Assembly (NCBI GenBank): GCA_032433595.1
Contig: JASWJB010000131.1
Span: 44,018-108,017, forward strand
DNA from: Conoideocrella luteorostrata
Lineage: Eukaryota; Ascomycota; Sordariomycetes; Hypocreales; Clavicipitaceae
Length of the DNA: 64,000 nt
Direction: 5' to 3'
A program made the translations under genes and the position numbers. Shown here piece by piece: positions 11,416-20,988 of this stretch. Position 1 is the first letter of the stretch. Each line of letters opens with the position of its first letter. Below the pieces are notes generated by a model. The model was given only the letters and a program-made list of their open reading frames with translations, was not told the DNA's origin and did no database searches.

Positions 11416-12501
11416 TCATCTAGATTGCACCTCCAAGCTGGCCAGCCGCTCCAGGACCATTTGTCTGGCCTTTCCCTCGTCGCCGCCGACCTGCATCTTT
11501 GCATCCGTCATGGCCTTCGTAAACTTCTTATTTGTTGAATGTAAAGCATCCAGCCACCCCGTTGGTCCAAAGTTCTCATCAAATGCAAAGTGATGAAAGT
11601 CGTGCTGCAGGTTGGAGTGCAGCCAAGGAATGTTGTATCCAGAGTGCGAGCAAATCGTGCCAAATTCTAGAAACAGGAAGGTAAAGACCTGCTGAGACCA
11701 GTGGTGTCTCACAAGCATGGTGCCAAGGGCGTTCGGGAGAAGATTCGAGAAGACATGTTCAGTCATGGTGCAGTATGTCGACGCTAGACCGACGGGCGCC
11801 GTAAACTCGTGGTGCTGTTTGTGAAACAAGGGGTACAGCATCTTGGAGTGAAAGGATCGATGTATATAGTAAAATCCAACTTCTGTGCAAACGACGTCGA
11901 AAATGATGGTCGCGACAGTCTCAAGTGGCCCGGGCAATGCTGAGGAAAGCACCGGCTTCAACGGACTCACATACGTGGTAGCTAGCACCAGCGGTCCTGC
12001 AACGAGTACCTGGTTTCGTAGAGATACGAGCGCTATCTTGCCATATTGCCGCATATCAACCCTCACGAAGGGCTGGGTTTTGTATTTGAAGAGCCATGCG
12101 GGCCATCCCGTCAAGTCTGGGACAGCAAACACGGCGCCCCAAAGCCAGAAGAAGACGGACGTGATGAAAAATGTGCCCCAGACGTTGATATTCCACTGGC
12201 CGTACAGCTGGTCAATCCAGTCGTAGAACCTGCGCCCAGTCTCTGATGAGTTGAATCCAACGAACCCGCTGACTAGGACGACGTCGATGGTGTAAGACTG
12301 CCACTTTCCGTCATGGAAAGCCGGAGGTGAATACAGCCATCGTTTACTGTGTGGGATTGGGTTACCTTGCAGGTCTGTTGGGATGAAACGCCTGGAGCTA
12401 CGCGAGACGGGGTTCTGTACGGCGGCGTCCACACCACCACCGGGAGGGCTCATTGTGTGTGCTTGCGTGCTTGCTGTGAGAGTTGTTTCCATCCTTGGCA
12501 A
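11416..12501 (-). CDS. fatty acid hydroxylase superfamily (sterol desaturase-like) protein
   Basis: One uninterrupted frame of 361 aa. The first ATG is at 12501 and a second, only three codons later, is equally possible. After a polar N-terminus of about 70 residues there are several hydrophobic segments (about 107-128, 156-178 and 192-212). The three histidine clusters that bind the di-iron centre of the superfamily are present: HRSFH at 214-218, HKQHH at 227-231 and HDFHH at 300-304. Members act in the ER membrane on sterols, fatty acids or sphingoid bases (C-4 methylsterol oxidase, C-5 desaturase, alkane-type hydroxylases). I cannot assign a substrate; the CYP52-type neighbour suggests a lipid-oxidation role. 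TTTAAA at 12604-12609 may act as its TATA element. Confidence 0.85.
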   Translation of the reverse strand: MPRMETTLTASTQAHTMSPPGGGVDAAVQNPVSRSSRRFIPTDLQGNPIPHSKRWLYSPPAFHDGKWQSYTIDVVLVSGFVGFNSSETGRRFYDWIDQLYGQWNINVWGTFFITSVFFWLWGAVFAVPDLTGWPAWLFKYKTQPFVRVDMRQYGKIALVSLRNQVLVAGPLVLATTYVSPLKPVLSSALPGPLETVATIIFDVVCTEVGFYYIHRSFHSKMLYPLFHKQHHEFTAPVGLASTYCTMTEHVFSNLLPNALGTMLVRHHWSQQVFTFLFLEFGTICSHSGYNIPWLHSNLQHDFHHFAFDENFGPTGWLDALHSTNKKFTKAMTDAKMQVGGDEGKARQMVLERLASLEVQSR

Positions 12502-15289
12502 TCAGGATGTTGAACAAGAACAAGGATTACTCTGTAGACGGTGATAGAGATAGCGAATTCTTCAACATACACGACGAGGCATTCGCGGGGGTGATGCTGC
12601 AGCTTTAAACGGGAGCTGTCCGATCCGTCGCCTACAGTACTTTGATGGCGTCCGGGGTGATGACTTGAAATACAGCAGTAACTAGCACCTCTGTGGAAAT
12701 GATCCGCTGTCCCTGCTCAATCCACTCCGTCCATCCGTGACAGCCATTTGCCCCTTCGTACACCCACGCCGCCACGCCGCCGCTCCGCGCCACGCGATGT
12801 CGGGTGTCGTCCGTTGCTGGCAGAGGACAACTGGGTGATGAGCAAGGAGCGGCATGAACCCGTCGAGAATCGCGCCGCCATTCGTCACATGAACTAACCG
12901 AGCCTCGGCAGGCTCTAGAGCTGCGCGAATCGTCGACACCGGGTATTCAGGCAGCCAGTTGACTCTGCTTATTGCGCCGGACACAGACAGATGAGTGCTG
13001 CTTCTATATTTTGTTTCACAATGATCCAAATGCATCGTCATTTTCGTCCGACTCGCCGCAAATCCGGATTTGTGAAACTGCGGACAGCTCGGAATACCCA
13101 AAGCTGCTGTTCCAACGCTCGACCCTAACGGTGACGACCTCACAGCATCTATAACTGCAAGATCTCGATGCACTCTCGCCTACGCTCCTGCCGTCAACTA
13201 TCCTCTCCTATAACCCGCTCTTATCAAAATTTCTCAGCTCATATCTTCAAATTTACTTCCGCTTCCGTTTTTTTCCTTTATCAGAAACAGGGCATTGTAT
13301 GGACTTACCATAGATTCCACGTATGTAATTCCAAGACACACGTTAGACGACTAACTTCCAGTATAGTGCTTGCAATCGCTCCGACCATCCGGAAAGCTAC
13401 CTCAAATTTTGACGCGTATGTAGACAGTTTTATCTGAGAAGGCGCATTCAGTAGCCACGTTGTTGCACGGCTATCCGAATAGTTCGACTACTGCGCCACC
13501 ATGTCCGCCGTTGAATGATGATTGAGACTTGGCCACACGTTCTCCGATAGAGAACTATAATGGTCCAGTATAAGCTGTGGTCCAAGCTCCTGTAGACTGT
13601 AAATTGAAGTCCCGCTTCGAACCTTGGCTGAACTTGCTTGGTAGACACTGCTCGTTTGATTGACACTATGGGAACCATACGTGAGAATCTCGTCTGGAGG
13701 AGCCAGCGCATTCAAAGCAACGGCCGCTCTCGATATAAATGCATTGTAATGAGTGTCTGGCGTAGCCGGCTGAGTATCTATAAGATTAGAACAAGTCAAT
13801 GCAGGCCGCGTCACTTGTAGGTAGAGTTTATCATCTCCACTCCAGAATTGTCGTAGAAGATGTTCGTTTGCATGTTATTGGCGCGTTGGTGGTTGCGTGT
13901 GAAACTTTTGTAGGTGATGCGGGAGTTCATGTTGCAGTTGCCAGTTTCATCGTCGCGACAACGTCGCGAGGTAGTAACTCAGGCTATTTCCAGGACAACA
14001 ATACCTATGGTACATCAACATCAATATTACATGAATAAAAAACATAAAAAATTGGTCCGTGTTTGGACTCATCTTATAATAGAAAACACATTAAGTGCCG
14101 CCTATACCCCAGAGAATATTAATTATTTCGCAGTAATAGATTCGCGGATTTGCGGATTTGCGTTGGTGGCAGCGTGTGGCGGACGTTCGTGCTTGCGCCC
14201 GTGGCTGCGTTCGCCGCAACTTGCAAATTCACTGCATCGTTGTAGTCAAATTCTGAATGGATCAGAGTCTGCCTAGCACATGACTAGTAAACCCTTTACC
14301 TTATTCGCGATATAAAACTGAGTGATTGATCGCACTAAGCCAGAAAACTCTGAGGCTTCGTATTCCCCTCCGTCGGCGCCTCTCTTATACGGAGCAGCGT
14401 CGGATTTACTCCGCTAATTTGATCCAGCGACTCAATATCCACTAACAGTTTTCTCATAGACCAGATTCTCAATCCTTTGAACAGGTTAGAGACTACGTCT
14501 AGGCAGCTAGCAGTGGAAACATACTGAGATTGAACCAGACAGCACTGCGTCTTAGTACATGGACGAAATTACAGTAACTGTTTTGGCGGCCCTGGATATA
14601 TTTTCGGCGGCAACTAAAAAGGACAAGTATATAACTAAAATGTTCGGGAGACAAACCACACATGTCATTTGTAACATGGTTTGCTCTTCAAGACGTAGAT
14701 GATTCTGCTACACGGCCTTTGGCTAATACCCAACCTTCAGCGGAAATCCTCTTTTCACAAATAACAACAACAATCTATTAACTTAGAGTCACATAAAACC
14801 CACTAGCCAAGACCTGAACTTGGGAATTATCCTGAACACGGCCCGAGTCGACTTTCCCTCTACTTGCTATAAAAAGCATACATAGCTTCGTTTGTCTCAA
14901 TGCGGGGAAACCAAATCCATGCCCATGTTCCCCTGCATCATTTTTTTGCCTGATTCAATACGCCTCGAAATTTCGACTTCATTCTAGCGACTTGGTCATT
15001 CATTCTGTTTCTGCAGGTGGCACTTTCAGCGTATTTAAAAAAAAAAAAAAAAAAAGACCGAGGAAGCCATTTAAGTGGCCGTCGGACGGCTTTGTTTGCG
15101 AGGGCACGTCAGTCGGATCATAGAGCGCGTTCAAGTTCGATACAATCCTACGCTGCCCATTCATCCTCGGCTTTGAGTGTTCAGTCCGTAAGTCGTTTTC
15201 TCCATCTGACATCTCATCCTCCCAGAATGGCCGATAGGTGCCACTTGCGTGCCCCGTCCGCTACCTTCATTCGACTCTTCTCCTTCATG
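12502..15289. other. large gene-poor region
   Basis: About 2.8 kb without a clear gene. It contains a degraded-looking coding trace (13488-13970) and a stretch that looks AT-rich (about 14000-15000). A run of about 19 A lies at 15037-15055. A minus-strand open frame of 163 codons at 12682-13173 has no recognisable family or splice structure. No transposon ends or target duplications were seen. Confidence 0.55.
13488..13970 (-). pseudogene. possible decayed or unrecognised coding remnant
   Basis: Two minus-strand segments read like protein but lie in different frames. The upstream one, about 13970-13814, contains DDETGNCNMNSRITYK and runs into TGA. The downstream one, about 13800-13488, is 90-100 codons with normal composition (NAFISRAAVALNALAPP) and ends at TAG. 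The 37 bases between them have GT...AG ends but are too short for a normal fungal intron. No start codon with a signal or domain is evident. It may be a frameshifted pseudogene, a gene with missed exons, or chance; I do not recognise a family. Confidence 0.25.
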
Positions 15290-16402
15290 CTACTCTTCCC
15301 CGACTAACCCAAAATAAGCTTCCATGTCTGTTAATTCCTCATCAGATTCGAATTCGTCCTCGATGTCGTTGTCGCTATCGCTATCATCGTAGGCAGCCAA
15401 CTCCATACCGTGGCCAGCCCAGATGGATGCGGGACCGTTGTTGATGGGCTCTGCATTATCCACGTGCAACGTCAGGTTCTCTTCAGTGTACAAGTCTTGC
15501 GATGCGCACTGCTCGGCCACTTCGCTGATCGAGCCCCCTCGCTTTTCAATCGGTTTCTTGGCCCGAAACGATACCGTTGCAATGTAATATTCAATATGCC
15601 CCGATGTCGTCACGTCACGGACCCAATGACGACTGTGCCATGTGCCTTCCCCTCGCCATTCGGTGATTTTAGCGGCTCCGGGAGTGGTATCCGGATAGAG
15701 GACAAGACCGTCAGGCCTCTTGAAGAACCACCGCTCGGCCATCTGGGCAGCAATGCTGTTGATCTGATCCTGCTTCCGTTTCAGCGACTCCAGTTCAATG
15801 TTGACTTGAGATACACTATCCGGTAGGTTTCGGGAGAAGTCCGAGATCCAATCACCACGAAAGATTAAAGGGTCGTCATTTTCCCAGTACCACCAATCGG
15901 TATGGCGAATAGTAAGTGTTATTATGCGAGGACGCAAAAACGGCGTTTGCATCAACCTTGCTAAATGGCCCTCCTCAAGCATGTACATCTGCGCAAAGAC
16001 GTGAAGGTAGTCCAAGTCGAGCTTTCCTTCGCTTCCGGAAACCCTCAAGCCGGCCAGATCGGATTGAAGTTGGTCTTTCCGGAAGTGTCGAGGTGCACGA
16101 TCTACAGCCGTCAACCAGAAAGTTTGTTCTCTCAGTGTGAACGGCATGTACCAGCACTCCTTGTATATAGCTCGACATGTTCGTAGAAGTTCGGTGTCCG
16201 TTCGCCTTTTAGAAAAGTATGACGGCCTTGTGTAGCATGTTTTCTTGTCGTAGCAGTTTTCTTCGTCTTCGTAGTCAGTCAAGGTGAAGGCGAAGATGGC
16301 GGCCCTCAACTCACAAGGCAGCTTCGCGAAGAGTGGCGAAGAAGGCTGTGGGTCGGTTGAGCCGGTCGGGCCAGAGCAGATGCTGAAATAAACGTCAGAC
16401 AT
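15290..16402 (-). CDS. DUF7730 / F-box-like protein with acidic tail
   Basis: Single exon of 370 aa. I take the ATG at 16402 (MSDVYFSIC) rather than the further upstream in-frame ATG, because a TATA element lies between the two (16493-16498). The N-terminal part has the pattern of the fungal DUF7730 family: FAKLPCELRAAIFAFTL, an F-box-like helix, followed about 45 residues later by LLRTCRAIYKECW. The middle is an alpha/beta region without known motifs. The last 40 residues are strongly acidic, alternating D, S and E. Such proteins are numerous in filamentous ascomycetes and their biochemical role is unknown; a substrate adaptor of an SCF ubiquitin ligase is possible but unproven. No signal peptide or membrane segment is present. 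Confidence 0.8.
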   Translation of the reverse strand: MSDVYFSICSGPTGSTDPQPSSPLFAKLPCELRAAIFAFTLTDYEDEENCYDKKTCYTRPSYFSKRRTDTELLRTCRAIYKECWYMPFTLREQTFWLTAVDRAPRHFRKDQLQSDLAGLRVSGSEGKLDLDYLHVFAQMYMLEEGHLARLMQTPFLRPRIITLTIRHTDWWYWENDDPLIFRGDWISDFSRNLPDSVSQVNIELESLKRKQDQINSIAAQMAERWFFKRPDGLVLYPDTTPGAAKITEWRGEGTWHSRHWVRDVTTSGHIEYYIATVSFRAKKPIEKRGGSISEVAEQCASQDLYTEENLTLHVDNAEPINNGPASIWAGHGMELAAYDDSDSDNDIEDEFESDEELTDMEAYFGLVGEE

Positions 16403-17294
16403 TTTTTTTTCTTCTATGCTCTTGAGCAAAAAAAGAAAGGTATGATCTCGAGATGGATTATTTGATGACAACGGATGAATATGGACAATGCCTTTATACC
16501 AGACAATGCGGAGTAAAGGTTCAAGCAAACATGCCGTGATTCCACTTTTTCATAAGCTGCAGCCTCAGCCCCGTGCGTGACCTGGCCGCCAATGAGCTCG
16601 CTGAGATTGTGAGCCTCATTTTCGGAATGCAGGGCTAATTAGGGTGTAACACGAGATGCGAGTGACAAGCCTGTTCACCTGAATGGATGTGCCCGCAGCC
16701 GGCGGAGACAAACAAGGTTAAGGCCGAGCATCATCAGAAACGGGATGAATTTTGGCATGCCTTCGAAAATCCTCCACGCTGGCAAGCTTATAAAACTTTG
16801 TACTGCAAACTGTAGGCAGCGAGAAATATTCGTTGGTATATGCTGTGATCGGCGGCCCATCGTCTGTACGTACACATTTGCGGGGCAAGCCTATTGTCTC
16901 TTGAGCCGGCACGCATGGCAAGGTTAGGCAGCGTAAAAAAAAAAACCACCCAAGCATGCGCCATGCCCGGATTAGGATATGAGGCACAATTAAGATGCAG
17001 CTTGTTGGGTGAACACGGCGGTTCTGGCTAATGCTGACGTTGAGGTGGGATTTGCTCTATATTATTGGTTTAATGACCTCTGGTTGGCAATCATATCAGC
17101 ATACAAGTCGATGATGACATACGTTTTATGCTATTGCTGGAGACTAATGAGATCAAGTGATGTTACTTTGCTAACAGCTATGTACAGATATAACCGGAAT
17201 ATATACAATTGAAAATAAGAGAGAAAAAGAAGGTCAGTGCGTTCCTTTTAGACCTATGTCCATCAGGTCAAAGTAACCAAAGCGCACCAGCGGT
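16403..17294. other. intergenic region
   Basis: About 0.9 kb between the 5' end of the DUF7730 gene and the 3' end of the muramidase-like gene. Short frames only; nothing recognised. Confidence 0.6.
16493..16498 (-). promoter_or_regulatory. TATA box of the DUF7730 gene
   Basis: TATAAA on the minus strand, 91 bases upstream of the chosen start at 16402. It lies inside the upstream in-frame extension, which supports the shorter start. Confidence 0.5.
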
Positions 17295-17996
17295 TTAAGC
17301 ATGGCAACTGCTGGCAGCAAGCGTCCAACCAGTGAGGCGGTTGGCAATGTCGGACGCATAGCAAGGTGTGCTTCCCAGTCCATTGTTCAGATTACTGTAA
17401 TCAGCGGAGCCGCTGTTGTACAGACGGCCAGCAGCATAGAAGCTTCGGCTGCCGTTATCACCAGTGGCTCCCTGAGCCCGGCTAAGCAGCTGCTTCAGGC
17501 CATCGCCGTATGGTGTGCCGGCAACACCGTCACTGATCATCTGCGTGACCTGGCTGCTGGGGCATGGATTGGCATTGGCACAAGTACCGGCGCCGTTATG
17601 AGATTGCATCAGCCCGGGGTTCACAACTCCATTGTTCGTGGTAGGCACCCGGACGCAGCCCTTGCTCTCCTGCATCATGACAGCCAGAATATAGCGGTTG
17701 TCGACGCCTGTTTGAGATGCCAACTGCTGAATGGCGGAATTGATGGCGCTGATTTCGTCGCCCGAGTCGTTGGCGCCCCAGCCGTTCCAGCCGCAGGACT
17801 GCTGCATCAGAGGAACGTTTGCGCTCCAAAGGTCGGCCCACGAACCCCATCGATCTTGCGATGGCCAGCCAGCTGAAGTAGAGCCGTCACCCTGGTAGAA
17901 GGTGTACCTGTCCGCGATGGCAGCACGCCTGGTAGCCGGTAGGCCTGCTACAACGGCGGCGAAGAAGGCGGTGGTGATGGCGGTTTTTCCAAACAT
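17295..17996 (-). CDS. secreted SLT/lysozyme-fold muramidase-like protein
   Basis: Single exon of 233 aa starting at 17996 (MFGKTAITT). A longer in-frame ATG at 18047 would bury the signal peptide. Residues 1-20 form a signal peptide and the Arg-Arg at 23-24 is a likely Kex2 cleavage site, giving a mature N-terminus at AAIADRYTFY. The mature domain has the hallmarks of the lytic transglycosylase/lysozyme fold: a catalytic-type Glu followed by Ser (MMQES, E110-S111) after a helix rich in Ala and Val, then NPGLMQSHNG at 126-135, equivalent to the GLMQ motif of SLT enzymes. It would cleave the glycan strands of bacterial peptidoglycan outside the cell, for feeding or defence. The similarity to bacterial-type enzymes raises the possibility of transfer. 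Fold assignment is by motif only. Confidence 0.7.
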   Translation of the reverse strand: MFGKTAITTAFFAAVVAGLPATRRAAIADRYTFYQGDGSTSAGWPSQDRWGSWADLWSANVPLMQQSCGWNGWGANDSGDEISAINSAIQQLASQTGVDNRYILAVMMQESKGCVRVPTTNNGVVNPGLMQSHNGAGTCANANPCPSSQVTQMISDGVAGTPYGDGLKQLLSRAQGATGDNGSRSFYAAGRLYNSGSADYSNLNNGLGSTPCYASDIANRLTGWTLAASSCHA

Positions 17997-19852
17997 CTTT
18001 GTAAGTGGCGATGCGGGTTCAAGTATGTAATGAGAAAATATGTACAAGTAGTAAGTAAGTAGTTGACAGAAGTAAAGGAATGTGTGCGCTGAAGGCTGAA
18101 TGAGAGGATAGGACTTGTGTGCCGAGTGTCAGAGCTCCTTTTTGATCAGGAACTGGCAACATTTATATATTTCTGTTTCTCTCTCTCTCTCTCTCTCTCT
18201 CTCGCCGGAGCAGGCCCCCAAATCGTACTATCTCCCACTTTACAGCTTCTGACCAAAGCGGGACTATTGAGCATAGCTTACATTAATCAGGGGCAAGTGT
18301 ATCATATCCAAAGCAAGGTGACATTTACGCCTCGATGCTCGGTTCGTCCGATCCTTCGATGGGGTTGGACACAACCTTCTGAAGCATCTGGCGAGAGTCT
18401 CCCGGACATGGCAGCCCATCCTTGCTTAGATGTCGTGGGCGCGGGGAGTGTTTCCCCGGTTGTAGGATTGCGGTCTCCAATTGGGTGGGTGGTATGGGCC
18501 TAGCTGGGATAGGCAATTTGGGATCTCATTTTGCAGGGGAAGCTGGGCATTTGCTGCTTGGAACTTGGACGATTCGGGACATTGGCCCGGATTGGCAGCA
18601 GCAAGGCTCCGAGGGAGCCGCGGACAAACAAGAGTTCGCATCAGTCTTCTAAGGCTGTAATTTTGAATAGCAGGAGAGAGATTGACACGACACTTCGCAG
18701 TTGATGATTATGGTCTTTTTAAAAGATAAAAAAATTCTTTCAGTTAAAAGAAGGCTACTGTGCTCATCAAGGCCATCTCCTGCGAGATATCTTGTAAGTG
18801 AAGCACAAATGCAGGAACTTTACCCGGCAGTCCGCTACCCCTGCGGACCGCTAGTTGGTGGTTAGTCCCTTTGAGGCAAGCCATGGTTGATTCAGATTAG
18901 GAGTAGACAACCACTAGGATGCCAGCAAGTCAACGTTCCATCACCCAAAGGGCTTTCGTGGCGGCCGCCATGGCCAGGCCGCTTACCTGAATTAGGAGGG
19001 TCGAGGAGCAATAAATACGCGGAAAGCAGCCGAGAAGTCCTTGAATGGAAGCACAGGCTCAGGCGCCGCCGGCGACCCCCACGACGCCGACATTTGTCGC
19101 CAGTCATTTTTCCCGCGTTCCTGGCTGCCGGTTATTGGCAGGAGTCCGAACCTCTATTACAGAAAGCGAGAGGCGTCGGCCGATACAATATCGCTTGATG
19201 CCGGCGCAGCACAAGTTTCAGTTGTGATTGCGTGCATTCGCTGGGTGTATCAGCGGCACGACGAATAATCTACTTGGACTCTCTCCTTACAGTTCTCATA
19301 TATGCAATATCAGAGCTGGTGCAAGAGGGTCTGAGAGGGATCTGCTTGGAATCCTCGAGGGAATCAAGGTGTAACCTGCGCATCAGTCGGCTAATGAAAG
19401 AGCGTCCATGCGGGGGGGAATTAGACACGGCCAACGAAGGCTACCGGTTCCTCCGAAACTTCGAGAAGTTAAGTGAGAGTCTCGTGCCATCGACTTGCTT
19501 CCTCCTGACCTGATGGATGAGGTGCAACCTTACACCGGCTAAACAGTTGTCAGTTTATCATCTTGACATGTACTAACTACAGCTGCAGCTGGATTGGGAG
19601 CAACCCAAACAGGCAGTACCTTGGGCTATTTATTGCCGAGTTGCGCAACGATCTGCGGTGCTACGAGACACGTTACCGCACCACGGTCGCATGGCCGATC
19701 TGCCGCAACACCAATACACAAGCTAACGGCCGGCAAGTCATACATACATGCAGCGCGATCATTGATCCGACTCTATATTATATTTTACTCATTAATGTGC
19801 GGGGGCTAGTCCCAATTCACAATGATATGTAGTATGGTACTCATTTCGTCTA
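17997..19852. other. intergenic region
   Basis: About 1.9 kb upstream of the muramidase-like gene and downstream of the HAD phosphatase gene. It holds a TATA-like ATTTATATAT at 18161-18170 (minus-strand ATATATAAAT, about 165 bases before the start at 17996) and a CT dinucleotide run immediately next to it. The remaining short frames have no recognisable features. Confidence 0.55.
18178..18203. repeat. CT/GA dinucleotide microsatellite
   Basis: About 13 uninterrupted CT units just upstream of the TATA element of the muramidase-like gene. On that gene's strand this is a GA tract, a nucleosome-disfavouring or GAGA-like promoter element in some fungi; the regulatory role is inference. Confidence 0.9.
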
Positions 19853-20926
19853 CTACAAGATCTCCTCAGGCTTTACATCTACCCAATTCTTGTCCGCCCA
19901 GACCGGCAGACCCTCCTTCTTCTGAGCCTCGGCAAAGTCCGTTCTCATCTTCGTAATCTGCTGGTAGTACTTTTCCTTGCGGTTGACCCAAAGGTGAATG
20001 CCGCCGCGGCCGACATCCACGCCCTGAAACTGCATCGGCCCGTCGCTATCTGGGGTATCACCACCAGCCAGGATGGGGCGGTTCCACGGGTCGATGTAAG
20101 CCAGGATCGCAGCCCACTTACCTTCCTTCCAAACGGCAGGCGTCCACAAGAAGGGGGTCATGACCAGTTCCAGGTTGGTCTTCTCGTTGTAGCTGCCAGC
20201 CTTGATCTGTTTGCGCGCGGACGTGACATTGCCGGATTTGGGGTCCTTCATGAGCAGAGTAACTCCGATGACATTTTCGGGCTTCACGTTGTAGCCGTAC
20301 TTGGGGTCGGATGCGACCATGCGGACGAGTTCTTCCGACGCAGCGCTGACAACGTAGACGTCGATGCCGTTGGCCATGAGCTTGTTGTACAGCTCGACCT
20401 GGCCACGGAACACCTTGGGCGGGTTGACGGTGGAATTGGTCAGCTTGCCGCCCTCAAGATACGTCACGGGGATGGTCCCGTTGAAGGCCATCAGCTCGTC
20501 CACGTAGACCTTGAGCTCCCGCAAGGGAATGCCGCTGAAGACCTGCGCCGCAAAGGGGTAGCAGATGGCATCATCAATCTCGCACAGGCGGAGATAGTAG
20601 CTGTACAGGCTCTCCTTGTACGAGGCAGAGTCCTCAAACGGCACAATCTTGAGCGAGGGGTCCAGCTTGTCGCGCGACAAAACACCCTTGGCCTCGAGAA
20701 ACGGCAGCAGCGACTCTTCCAGGTCGTACTGGTAGCTGGTGTTGTCCATGTCGAAGACGGCATAGCGGCTCTTGTTGGCATTGCGAGCAATCATGTCGTC
20801 GAGCGCCTTGGCTGCCTGCGGTGGCCAGTGATCCAGACGGGGCCCGGTGGCACATCTCGGAGCCGGCGTGGCATCGACAAAGCCAGTCAAGGCTGCGAGG
20901 CCGAAAGTTGCGAAGGCGATTCTCAT
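19853..20926 (-). CDS. secreted HAD phosphatase, phosphorylcholine phosphatase-like
   Basis: Single exon of 357 aa. I use the ATG at 20926 (MRIAFATFGLAALTG), which begins a signal peptide ending near DATPAP; the 119-codon upstream extension is repetitive (His-Ala repeats from a microsatellite) and implausible. The HAD nucleophile motif DxDxT is at residues 59-63 (DMDNT). Later segments include VYVVSAASEELVRMV, the motif II region with its Ser, and LAYIDPWNRPILAGGDTPDSDGPMQF, the acidic motif IV with GGD. This arrangement is that of the phosphorylcholine phosphatase group, which releases choline and phosphate. Together with the phospholipase B and acid phosphatase in the window it could take part in extracellular phospholipid breakdown. 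Substrate specificity is inferred from family resemblance. Confidence 0.78.
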   Translation of the reverse strand: MRIAFATFGLAALTGFVDATPAPRCATGPRLDHWPPQAAKALDDMIARNANKSRYAVFDMDNTSYQYDLEESLLPFLEAKGVLSRDKLDPSLKIVPFEDSASYKESLYSYYLRLCEIDDAICYPFAAQVFSGIPLRELKVYVDELMAFNGTIPVTYLEGGKLTNSTVNPPKVFRGQVELYNKLMANGIDVYVVSAASEELVRMVASDPKYGYNVKPENVIGVTLLMKDPKSGNVTSARKQIKAGSYNEKTNLELVMTPFLWTPAVWKEGKWAAILAYIDPWNRPILAGGDTPDSDGPMQFQGVDVGRGGIHLWVNRKEKYYQQITKMRTDFAEAQKKEGLPVWADKNWVDVKPEEIL

Positions 20927-20954
20927 CGTGAAGGATGGGTTGGCGAGCAGTGGT

Positions 20955-20988
20955 GCATGTGCGTGTGCGTGTGCGTGTGCGTGTGCGT
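20955..20988. repeat. GTGCGT hexanucleotide microsatellite
   Basis: Four to five tandem copies of GTGCGT lie 29-62 bases upstream of the HAD phosphatase start, in its probable 5' leader. Read through, they would encode a His-Ala run, which argues against the longer start. Confidence 0.85.

Noticed and set aside
12682..13173. Minus-strand open frame of 163 codons
   Set aside because: No known domain, no signal peptide and low-complexity Arg/Ala-rich stretches; likely chance.
13600..13650. GGTTCGAAGC-like sequence resembling a tRNA B box (minus strand)
   Set aside because: No acceptor or anticodon stem can be formed around it, and it falls within a protein-like frame.
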